From positions 4,327,740 to 4,391,739 of the forward strand of contig CM057171.1 of NCBI GenBank assembly GCA_029962745.1: a DNA stretch of 64,000 nt, in the 5' to 3' direction. Numbering within the stretch: the stretch's first letter is position 1; each line of letters starts with the position of its first letter. This DNA comes from Echinometra lucunter. Taxonomy: Eukaryota > Echinodermata > Echinoidea > Camarodonta > Echinometridae. The notes below the pieces were generated by a model that worked only from the letters and a program-made list of their open reading frames with translations, ran no database searches and had not been told where the DNA came from. A program made the position numbers and the translations under genes. Below are positions 46,257-56,269 of the stretch, one piece after another.

Positions 46257-47399
46257 AGGAATTATTTTATCAGCTTTTCTTCTTCTTCTTCGACACCATT
46301 ATTTTTTCTTCCATTGCAATATTGTTTTTTTTATAAAAAGTCATGCATCTAAAATAGATATAATTGACAGAAAGTATGTTGAGAAGTTAAGGAATTCCAA
46401 ATTTTCACGGAAAAGCAAAAATTTTGAACTTTGCCAATTATGAGGTTTTGCTTTCATTTCGAAAGATCACCAGACGACAAAATTCAGACATGACTAAGTC
46501 ACCTATGGGTCATCTTGCCCCCTCCCCCCATCAAAATACCCTGGTGCCACCCTTATATTATGTTCATGCACATGATGGATTCACTGTGGTTTGTACATTC
46601 ACATGATGGATTCACTCTGGTATGTACTGTCACGAGATGAGATTTATTTCGTGTGGAATTATGCCAGGAATCAGGAAAATCATCCGTCTTACAGTTAATT
46701 TTCAGTAAGCATTGTCGTAGATGGCGTTAAATCCACTCTGACTTAAACAGACGGTGCTAGTCACGTGATGTAATACGATGTAATACGTTTCAAATCATGA
46801 TTCAATCATGCATGTTTTAGACAGTTTTGGTCCAGTAACAATTTACCAAAGCATTTTTCTAGAGTTTTAGTAGTAGATTATTATTGATCTATATAAGTGC
46901 TTTAATTTGATATATGACTCATTGAGATAAAATATTGGTAACTGGAATTATTCATTATTGTTGTGAATAGAACACCATGATCAATGGATAAATACTACCA
47001 GAATTCAGGGCGATTAGTGCTGGAGTCTAAAAAAGTACATTTGCTTACCAGAACTCATTGCATTGTACGCTATGTTAGGTTTGTTACCAATGAATATGTG
47101 CCAACTAAATGATTGACATGATTGTTTGCACATCTGCCCAATGGTACACCTGGGATGGATTTGTAGTCTCATGATACCCTTCTTGCTACCCACCCCCAAT
47201 CCACTCCTAATAGGCCTACTTAATCGCTCCCTGCTTACGTTTTCAGTATATGCTTTTTGCATATTTCTGAATGAATATGCATGATCCTTCACAATATGAC
47301 AATCTTCTACAAACACGCACATATCGCTGGGGTGACAAGACCTTGTATCTCAATATTTGGTGAAATTTAGTTCTTTTCATAAGTAGCATTTGGTCTGTA

Positions 47400-47625
47400 A
47401 TTAATTATTTCAATTACCATTTTCGTCTATTAGAAGCATTATAGATTGGTCCAATTGCCATTTGTTCAAATCACGAAGAGCTAGGTCTAAACCCACTCTG
47501 GACAGTACGCAAAGTATTTCGTTCATATATCAGTGAGTCTAACTGCAGTTGGTCAAATGTAATTTCCTCTAATAACCACGTAGTCCAATTGCCATTTGGT
47601 CTAAGTAATATTTGATCTGATTATA
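47400..47625. mobile_element. partial, decayed GTCTAAT-unit element
   Basis: AATTACCATTTTCGTCTA, TTGGTCCAATTGCCATTTG and GTAGTCCAATTGCCATTTGG are units of the kind seen at 21784 and 54349. They are fewer and more diverged, and no opposed arm is clear. Confidence 0.5.
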
Positions 47626-48521
47626 GAATTGAGCGTTAGTCACTGCATGAAGACATTATACACACAGTATACACGCATTCCTCTGTTACAGTAATCTTTT
47701 CGCATTTCATACATGATAAATAAAGCATTTATCAAAGATAGCAATACTTTCGATACACACAATGAAGATAATGATAATAATAACAATAATCATAATCATA
47801 ATAACAATAACTGGATTTTATTTACCCCGAGTTAGCTACATCAGGAATACTACTGCTCTTATCCTTATCTCAATATAGTTGTGTGCCTTACTACGAGACT
47901 AGCTTTGTAGATAGGCCTACTGCGTTTTTCTTCGGGGAGACTCAACACTGTAGATACTGCGTTTTGCAATTATGAACGAAAATTAGTTTTTGACACTTCT
48001 TTTCAGAAAACTAAATGTATTACATGAAAAGGGGATTGTTTTGAAGTATTCTTCTGCAAAGAAAGTGAAACCCGACAAAATGTCAGAAAGGTCTACTGCA
48101 TTTTTCCTTGGGGGTTGGGGGGAGGAGTTGTTTATTTATTTTCATTTATCTATTTCTTATTTATTGGTGTATAAAATATTGATCAGCAGCTAGCTGAAAG
48201 GATCAGTTCACAAATTAAACCACATGAATAGATGAATATATAACAATCTATTTAAAAAACAGAAATACATAAACAAAATTACGAATCTAAGAATAGAGGC
48301 AAACACACACACGCAAAAACAAAACACCCTCTCCCGTCTACCCACTCACCCTCACAACCAACACACAGAAGCACAAGTCAAAAATAAATATATGAATGAA
48401 ACAAGAAATGATCACACACACACTTGCACATTCAAATGAAAAATAAACAAAACAATTAAAAAAACCCAGAAAGGTATACATACAATAGACAAGGGATTAA
48501 AACAAACCAGGGAAATCAGCC

Positions 48522-48592
48522 ATCGTCAATCACCATCATCAACATTATCATCGTCATCATCACCACCACCGTCATCATCATCACCATCGGCA
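48522..48592. repeat. imperfect (CAT)n microsatellite
   Basis: CATC/ATCATC/CACCACC/GTCATC repeats over about 70 bases. Confidence 0.85.
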
Positions 48593-50137
48593 ACGAGACA
48601 ATTACGAAAACAACAACTACAGCGACAACAAATCACACAATATCAAGAGAGATCAAGAAGGCGGGCTATGTTTCAACGCATTTATTAATCGAACATGAAA
48701 ATCATTACAGACATAAAGAAAACAAGTGCACACATATGAGACACAGACATTTACAAATAAACATAAAATACAATGGTTTTCCATACTAAAAAGACACAAG
48801 CTACGAAATCATTTTGAATTTTTTAAACGACACTTCCAATTTACTATTAAAAAGTTATATTAAACGCTCGACCACATATAAAGACCTTTTGGAAATGAAC
48901 CGTTTTAGGCTATTTCAGTACCCGCGTACCTTATCCATTGATTTGCGGGACAATGCGTTTAGATCAAACGTAATGCATGATTTGTATTGAGATGCCATAA
49001 GATATGAAAATGTTGCTAAGCAAATCTCTCGAAAGCCAATGTCTTCAAATACAGTTTGGCTTCATGCTTAATAGAACTACTTTTCATTGCAAGGTTCCCT
49101 GATCAATAAGTTATGTGTTTTTAAAATAAATTTAGGCACACTTTTTCCAAGCATTTTTTTAGGGCTAGTTCCACATAAACGACTGAAAACCAACTTTAAA
49201 GTTAAATCACTACTCATAAAAAGTATTTGTGCCGTCCTTCCATTTTTTCATCCCAAATCACCCCAAAGAAAACATTCTAAGCTCACAGTAAACTAAATCA
49301 AAGTAGGTGATGAAGTAGTGGAAGTAGTGAATTTGATAATACAGTGTACCTCTATGAATGATTAAAATCGATAATTTTTATTTTGTTGTTAGAAGCGTTA
49401 TTCTTTTTCAACCACAATCTATAATATGCACCCTATCCTTGGTAAACCCGAGGCCCTACACGAAGAGTTCAGTAGTGTTTTTGACCACATCTTGACATAG
49501 TCGAATTCAATACTTCATGCAATCAAGCATATGATATGAACATTTCTTTCTCGTTCTATCTTTTTTATTTTCGTTTTCCACCTTTTTGTTTGTTTGAAAA
49601 ATTGATTTACAAAATAATGACCATCAGCTAAAGGAGAAAAAATAATGATAAACTTTGCGCATATACTCTAACATCCTCCTACAGACAATAATCACCAAAT
49701 TTCCGACATGTTGTAAAAAGCCACTCACTGTGGCCATACAAAGTTTGCAGACAGTAGTTCCTCGTGCCCTTGACATAGCAATGCGTTGTGCCATTCCTGC
49801 AATATTGCGTTGCCCTAAATTCTCGTGTCACAAGATGTCCGCCGATCGTCAACTGACGCATCGCTGGATCGTCTGGACAATCATAAGCCCCTTGTACAAG
49901 AGGTATTATTTATCTGACATAACAATGCGTCAGCGAATGCTGCTACGTTGATAAATAATGGTGCGATCGTACGAATATCGTGTGCTTATCTGATTATTAC
50001 GTACGGATTTACTTTGATACAGCGATGCATGGTATAACCGCACAAGTAGTAATTTGCGTCTCTCGTGCAACAATGCTTTAAATAGTAACCGTTGAACATC
50101 CCTTGACGTCCAGAAATATCGGTGCATTCAAAAGACC

Positions 50138-50143
50138 TTTATT
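50138..50143 (-). terminator. poly(A) signal of the H2B gene
   Basis: AATAAA on the minus strand, 67 bases past the H2B stop codon. No histone 3' stem-loop (GGCTCTTTTCAGAGCC type) was seen between the stop and this signal. That points to an ordinary polyadenylated mRNA. Confidence 0.7.
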
Positions 50144-50210
50144 TAACTGTTTAACCGTCTTTTTTTGTGTGTGTGCGCTCGAAATGATGACCGCGAAAGG
50201 AGTCGCATCT

Positions 50211-52376
50211 TTACCGCGATGTGGTGTACTTAGTGACCGCCTTTGTTCCCTCGGAGACGGCATGCTTGGCCAACTCTCCAGGTAGGAGAAGACGGACAGC
50301 GGTCTGCACCTGCGGTAGAAAAATACGTGGATTATATTAGTACTGACTTTTAACTGTCCAAAGCCTGGAAAGGCTTTTGAAAACAGAACTTCTTATAGTA
50401 TAATGATGATAATAATAGATAAATAAATAAAGAAATAAATAAAGAAATAATGAATGAATGAATGAATGAATAATAATAATAATAATAATAATAATGATAA
50501 TAATAATAATAACTATATGATACAACACAAGTGTATTGCGTCAAGTAAATACTATTCCGAGGCGCATGAAAAAGAGGGCAAAGAAGGTCGAAAATAATAA
50601 ACAATGTTACAACGCAATTCTCCTTTATTCTCATAATTGAACTGAATACACGACTGCTTAAAATAAAGACTTGCACGTCCAGATTGTACCTGCTTCAATA
50701 ACAATATGGCAAACGTGTATTCGTTGCCCCCCCCCCCCCCCCGGTCAGGAGCACTGCCATCACAGGGACACCACACCCTAAGTAGCATGTAAATACTATG
50801 AATTTACATGGCAACCAATAGACCTGTTTTCAATACTAATGGATTCAGATTTATGCAAGTTTCTCTCTAACCACCCCCGGCTTTGAATGGGGGGGGGGGG
50901 GGGTCATGCTTTTCCCCGTTTCTCCTTTGGATACACTCACTACTGGGGGCGTTTCAAGTGTCTTGTCAGTGGTTTTTACTCACAAATTTGCTCTCAGCCA
51001 ATCAGATGCAAGATTTCATTAGCTTATAACAGTTGTCGGTAAAAATCACGCCTGACAAGACACTTCATCAAACGCTCCCCTAATTAAACGATTAGCTTAC
51101 CTCTCTACTACTAATAGTACTCTTCTTATTGTACTGTGCTAGTCTTGATGCCTCAGCCGCGATGCGTTCAAAGATGTCATTCACAAAGCTATTCATGATG
51201 GACATGGCCTTGCTGGATATACCCGTATCTGGGTGGACCTGGATAGAGAAAAGACCAAAAATAGGAAAATGAATGAGCGAATGATTAAATGAATGAGTGC
51301 ATGCATGAATAAATAAATAAATAATGAATAAATAATGAAAATGGCTATAAGGAGATTCCTTCAGGCATGGGAGTCAATCAATCAAAGTTTAAGGTGAGAA
51401 CCCCTTTTTTGCTTGTGACCAAATTTCTGGAATATGTCCCCTTTTACGTCCCTGAAAATTTTGACAAAAGACCCCTTTTTCATTAGATTGTTCCCCCTCA
51501 AAAAAAAATACATATGTGAAATGGATTGACGCCCCTGCCTTCAGGTGCTATTTTAGTCAAGGTCATCTACCATATTTGATCTGCCAGGAATAAAAAAAAG
51601 TGAAGCAAAAGAATTCGAATTAAAAAAATATATAGAATAGTAAAAGACAACATTCTAAATGACGATGGTCTTGTTTCAGATCAATGTCACAACTATAGAT
51701 GATCTTCCAGTCCCTTGCTCTTCCAGTGGTTTGATTTGTTTTGTGCAAGTACAAGAACTCCTTCGCCAAGGCATGAAAAAGATAAGAATTTTAGAAAACC
51801 TTGAAAATTTTTCTCATTCAAAATATGCGTGAACCTGGCAACGCTGTTCCGGGGAACGAATCGACTAGTCGTTTCGTTCCTCCGGAACCCGGAACAAATC
51901 TTTTATGACATCGGCACCGCTTCCGCCACCACCCCTGGCCTTTTAAATTGAAAATGCTATAACTCTATATGTTACCTATACATGTGAATTCGCAGGCTAT
52001 TAGCCTATCATACAACTTTTATGCGATACCAAACTTGTTATGGTAGCCTCTATGATTCTGATAGAAATCAGAAGAAATACTTCAGTTTGGTGCACAAAAC
52101 GTAACAAACCACCCTTTTTAGGGGGCGAGTCTATGACATATAACCTATGCAGCTTGAAAAGTAGCCTGTTTGGAAGTTGCACTATTGATCTGAGACAGAA
52201 CCCGATATATTAGAGGAATGACAATCAATCACCTGTTTGAGGACTTTGTAAATGTAGATGTTGTAGGATTCCAGACGTCTTCTCCTTCTCTTTTTATCCC
52301 CAGTACGACTTGACGCCATTGTCTTAGACTTTACTGCTTTCTTCTCTCCTTTCGTAGCAGCTCCTTTGGCAGGCAT
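50211..52376 (-). CDS. histone H2B, intron-containing replacement-type gene
   Basis: Core histone H2B, the partner of H2A in the nucleosome. Three phase-0 coding exons on the minus strand: 52233-52376 (48 codons, [20 protein letters not shown] to YKVLKQ), 51101-51238 (46 codons, [20 protein letters not shown] to TISSRE) and 50211-50309 (32 codons, [20 protein letters not shown] to KYTTSR, stop TAA). Junctions are CAG|GTGATT, CCAG|GTC, GAG|GTAAGC and GCAG|GTG. Total is 126 residues, normal for H2B. The histone fold is intact and nearly canonical. The N-terminal tail is distinctive: short, no SPKK repeats as in sperm H2B, and a run of six arginines before [10 protein letters not shown]. Most animal H2B genes lack introns and end in a stem-loop; this one has introns and AATAAA. 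That matches the maternal cleavage-stage (CS) replacement histones described in sea urchins, though the CS identity is inferred. Confidence 0.95.
50398..50513. repeat. TAAA/TGAA/TAA microsatellite
   Basis: AATAAATAAAG and GAATGAATGAATGAA followed by TAATAATAA repeats, inside H2B intron 2 sequence downstream region. Poly-Ile and poly-Tyr readings are artefacts. Confidence 0.85.
50945..51080. mobile_element. MITE with GGGGGCGTTTCA ends, in H2B intron 2
   Basis: GGGGGCGTTTCAAGTGTCTT and GTCAG at the left are mirrored by CTGACAAGACACTTCATCAA and ACGCTCCCC at the right. The interior AGCCAATCAGATGC.A..TTT and TAGCTTATAAC are shared with the copy at 54778-54916. It ends about 20 bases from the donor of H2B exon 2. 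Confidence 0.75.
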
Positions 52377-53102
52377 TGTGAGTTTTATACAGGATCTGTA
52401 AAAATAATAATAGTTGAGGAAAAAAAACACAGAATGGTAAAATGGAAGTTAAGTAAAAATGTTGTGTTTTTCTGTTAGCTTAATTTATTCATCCAAAGGA
52501 GAATGAAATCATTAATGACTAAACTTTGTGATATATTGAAATCGTCTTCATCGCTGTTTTTAGAATCGATGGCAATTATCATGAAAGTAATCCGCAAAAA
52601 AAATTATACCGCATCCGTTACTAGACGTTCGTTGTATATTCCTGAAGACGCGCTGAGTTCCAATATAACGATTGGATCTCGGTCTAGATCGATTTCACTC
52701 GCACGAATTTGAGGTTATAAAAGGCAAGCAAAACCCTGGGGAAAAATCATTTTTAAGCTGTTTAATGAAAAGAGAGGATAGAGAGGTCATTAAAAAAAAA
52801 GTTCCATCAACATCGGTTATAAAATGAGAAAGTTGTGACAATTTGAAAGCAATATCAATTCTAAAAAGAATATGAAAATTTTAAAAAAATACACATAGCC
52901 CTTGTTGAAAGGCATAATGCCCTTTAACCGCATAGGGGTGACCAATAGTGACCAATAGTGACAAATAGTGGTCACCGTATAAAAAACTGTCTAAACCTTC
53001 CATAATGACATTACTTATATGATATAACATATAACAGAAAATTAATTTTAAAAATCAAGCAAATTGGATACTTGAACAACGTCATCGTTTAATGGTCTTA
53101 CC
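52377..53102 (-). other. 5' UTR of the H2B gene with a UTR intron
   Basis: On the minus strand, TTATTATTTTTACAG ends at 52396 and is followed by 19 untranslated bases before the ATG at 52376-52374. Upstream, a strong donor CTATAAG|GTAAGA ends at 53102. A non-coding first exon (about 53102 to roughly 53210) spliced over an intron of about 700 bases to the ATG exon is the simplest reading. The transcription start was not placed. Confidence 0.6.
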
Positions 53103-53228
53103 TTATAGACGTGAAAAGTTCCAATCCTCGCTTCTTGCAAAGATTTGCTCTCGACGCGTTCAAGGAGAATTAATGGATGCCTTGCTTGAAGAGTTGAAGA
53201 TAGAGTGTCACGTTGCAATTGCCCGAGC

Positions 53229-53236
53229 ATGCAAAT
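53229..53236 (-). promoter_or_regulatory. octamer motif ATTTGCAT upstream of H2B
   Basis: ATTTGCAT on the minus strand, about 130 bases upstream of the 5' UTR donor. This octamer is the classical H2B promoter element bound by POU/Oct proteins. Its position upstream of the inferred first exon supports the gene model and suggests the spliced gene kept an H2B-type promoter. No TATA box was seen. Confidence 0.6.
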
Positions 53237-53735
53237 AAGGACAAGCTCATTCGAAGTTAAAGGGGTATTCCAACTTCATGACCTCTTATCATTTTTTCGG
53301 ATTTCCTTCTTCATCTTGCCTTTTCGATTAACATCCCTTCTAATTTATACATATCTGCAAATTAGGTTGATTTAAATCCTAAATTTATCAAACCCTATGT
53401 CAAGATAACTAAAGTTACGTATGTACTAAAAAAGTTCATAAAATCATTTTCCATAATAATTGGTCCCTTCGTTAGATATCCTGTATATCACCCAAACTCA
53501 AAATGTTGGAATCCAATCAATTCAGAAAAGAAAGAATTTGAGCAATGAGTAGAACTGAATGTTTGAACATGCCAATCTTTTATCAGACTAGTCCTCGGAT
53601 GTATTGACATGTAGAAATCGCCTCTTTCTTCTAAGAAATTCAGACAAAGTATCTCATTCACCGGTTGAGTCACTGCGTGTCACCATAGTCAGAATGCACC
53701 ATGAATATTATCATTTGCTGCTATGTCGTTCAGTT

Positions 53736-53999
53736 CCAAGGCCATACGCAGGATTTTTTCCGGGGGGGGGGGGGAATATATTCAATATTTGAGGGAACAC
53801 GCAAGCGAGGGGGTGAAGTGACTGAGCGGGAGCTTTTACATTTATTGAATTGAAATTGAACGATCTGGTGCACATTTGGGGTGGAATTTGGGGAAATTCT
53901 CAATAAAAAGGAAAAATAGAAAAAAGTGGGGTTCTGAAAATTTCTAGGGGGCAACTCATGAGGCAACCGCCCCTGCCCTCTATGTGCGTACGGCTATGG
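53736..53999. mobile_element. hAT-like MITE, CCAAGGCCATACGCA end, TCAGTT flanks
   Basis: Left CCAAGGCCATACGCA and right TGCGTACGGCTATGG are inverted repeats. TCAGTT (or TCAGTTCC, if the first CC is counted as flank) occurs immediately on both sides (53730-53735 and 54000-54005), consistent with a target duplication of 6-8 bases. It has an interior G run. No transposase. Confidence 0.7.
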
Positions 54000-54348
54000 T
54001 CAGTTCCATGTCAAGCTATATGGATAACTGCCATCAGAGGTATACTAATTTAATATTTTGGTGCTCTGCTCTGCAAGCAGTCTATCGGGTCTTCATCAAG
54101 CACGTAGCCACGGGGGCGGTTCGCCCCCCCCCCCCATTCCAAAGTTTGTGTTGAAATCTAATTGTTATGAAAAAATAAAACACATAAAAGAGGAATGGTA
54201 GCCCCATAAATCTTATGAGACATGAAATATTTTTACATTCTAAAGTTGGATGAATTCAAATTTATTCACAATATTCTTTGTATAAATCTTTTGGCTTATT
54301 TTCTCAAAAATTATGCCCAGGATCTTTGAGTAGCCATTTTGGTTTATA

Positions 54349-54930
54349 GCCACTTGGTCTACTACCAGTTGGTCTAATTCCAAGATTGTCTAACACCACC
54401 ATGGCTAAACTCATTTGGTCTACTATCAATTTGGTCTAATTACCATTTGGTCCAATCATCACTTGGTTAGTTATCCACTTGGGCTAATTGTCATTTTGTC
54501 TAATGATCAAATGGTAAAATTGCCACTTCGTCTACTTAGTTTCCCCCCATGTCATCTAATGATCATTTGATCTATTACCAGTTCGTCTAATCAGATAGAC
54601 TAAGTGATGTTAGACCAAGCGGGTATTAGACGAAATGGGCATAGCCTAACTGAAATTAGACAAAATGGTAAGTGGCAATTAGACCAATGGTTATTAGGCG
54701 AACTGGTTGTAGACGAAATGGGATTAGACCACGTGGGATGATACCAAATGAACATTAGACAAAGTGGGATTAGATCAGGGGGGCGTTTCATGAAACAATT
54801 AGTCGGTGGTTTTCACCGACTAATTTGCTGTCAGCTAATCAGATGCCAGTATTTTCAGTAGCTTATAACATTTGTCGGTGATTTTCACCGACAAAACTCT
54901 TCATGAAACGCTCCCCAGGTGGCAATTCAA
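54349..54930. mobile_element. foldback element of GTCTAAT units, copy 2, interrupted by a MITE
   Basis: Starts AGCCACTTGGTCTACTACCA and follows copy 1 (21784-22246) base order in reverse complement along its length, through TAGACTAAGTG, TTAGACCAAG.GGGT, ATTAGACGAAATGGG and GTTGTAGACGAAATGGGAT. The last unit is split: GGGATTAGATCA lies before, and GGTGGCAATTC after, an inserted MITE (54778-54916). Confidence 0.8.
54778..54916. mobile_element. MITE with GGGGCGTTTCATGAAAC ends, nested in foldback copy 2
   Basis: GGGGGGCGTTTCATGAAAC at the left, CTTCATGAAACGCTCCCC at the right. Inner pairs GTCGGTGGTTTTCACCGAC and GTCGGTGATTTTCACCGAC are each palindromic. Same family as 50945-51080. The interrupted sequence on its two sides joins into the copy 1 sequence. 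Confidence 0.8.
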
Positions 54931-55269
54931 CGTCATTTTTTCTCAATCATGACTACAACACCAGTGGTATATCTATTAATGGTAGCTCTAATTAATTCAG
55001 AGCCCGACACTAAAGGCCTGCTATTGTGCATTGCATATGAAATTCGAGAGCACCTCTTTTATCTTACTTGTTCGACAAAAAAAAATCTTTAAAATGTATA
55101 AAATTTCCACCAGAATAGGTGATTTTGATGACGTAAACCTTCCAGCAGAATTCGAGCATACTTTGACACTTAAAGCTGCAAAAATATTTTGATATTAGGA
55201 CATGCTGCTGAGGGAATAACAGTGCTTGCTTAGTGCTCGAAAATAATCATGTTTCTAGATATAATGAGC

Positions 55270-56040
55270 GAGTATAGGGAGCGAGCAAGAGAGAGAGAGA
55301 GAGATTTCTTTTTTTTTAAATACTGAGAACAGGTTCTAGTGGATTGCTATTACATCCTCATGATTTTAGTAACACATTTAAATCATCGAAATTTTCCTTT
55401 CTCATATTTAGTATGATAGAATCAGGCTATTGGTCTATTGGCCGATATCTCCTACAAATTCTTTCATTTTAAGTCTTCTTGCCGGCCGACTCCTTGCAAT
55501 TATATATATATTTTTTATCACTAACATGTTATGACTAAAATAATAGTATAACGTTAGATAGAAAGACGAGAGGGAAACCAACTTCCTTTCGTAAGAATAG
55601 TAATATAACTAGAGAGACGAGATGCATACCAATTTCTTGTCATAATGATAGTACTATAACCAGCACTGGTTGAACACTCCCCTCCCCCCCCCCCCCCATA
55701 TTAAAATACACTGGAGACGCCCATGAACCAGCAACAGCACCTACAATGCCTATACTGATGCAGTTTCATTTGGGAACACTTATTTAACAATCATCTCTTT
55801 ATCCTGCTTGAAGAATTGAAGTACGTAGGCCTATTCTCTTAAAAAATGTAAAAATCGCGTAAACGGACTGTTGAACGATAAGCATTCCTAAGATATCGCA
55901 CAGCTTCCTACAGCTGATTGAACTTGTTCAACAACCGCAAACCAATTTGAATGAACCACTGAAAATGAGCCACTGGTCGCGTGCGGATAGGACATTCCTA
56001 ATTCAAAACAGACATTTAGTGGGAACGCCCTAAGGGTCGA
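55270..56040. other. no gene recognised; low-complexity and C-run sequence
   Basis: Contains a short (GA)n, an AT-rich stretch with TATATATA near 55502, and a C run (about 55679-55699) before a degenerate CATCAAAATAC-type repeat. No supported coding frame. Confidence 0.5.
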
Positions 56041-56043
56041 ACG

Positions 56044-56072
56044 TCATTGGCTGGTCTTATCAAACCACGTGA
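56044..56072 (+). promoter_or_regulatory. possible promoter elements (inverted CCAAT, E-box)
   Basis: CATTGGCTGG contains an inverted CCAAT box, and CACGTG at 56066-56071 is an E-box, about 200 bases before the ATG at 56270. Suggestive only. Confidence 0.3.
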
Positions 56073-56269
56073 CATCTTTTCAATTCCCCATTCACAAAAA
56101 TCTCTGAAGTATATCGTGGCAAGTTTAGGTGGAAGGTTGCAAACCGTTGCTCTTTCCACTCACTCTGCTAGACATTGTCATAGACACGTCGTTTGGAGGT
56201 TACTTAGCTCTTGCTTTGTTTCGTGGATTCTCTCATTGCGTTGGTTAGTCATCGATTCACTTTTCTAAG

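Noticed and set aside
47014..47322. 102-residue minus-strand frame
   Set aside because: No recognised family, splice context or start context; kept out as unsupported.
47983..48090. Possible exon after CTTCTTTTCAG (KLNVLHEKGIVLKYSSAKKV)
   Set aside because: The acceptor is good and composition plausible, but the only following GT (GGTCTACT) is a poor donor and no partner exon was found.
49655..49951. 98-residue plus-strand frame, CpG-richer than flanks
   Set aside because: No family recognised and an opposite-strand frame is equally open; may be repeat-derived.
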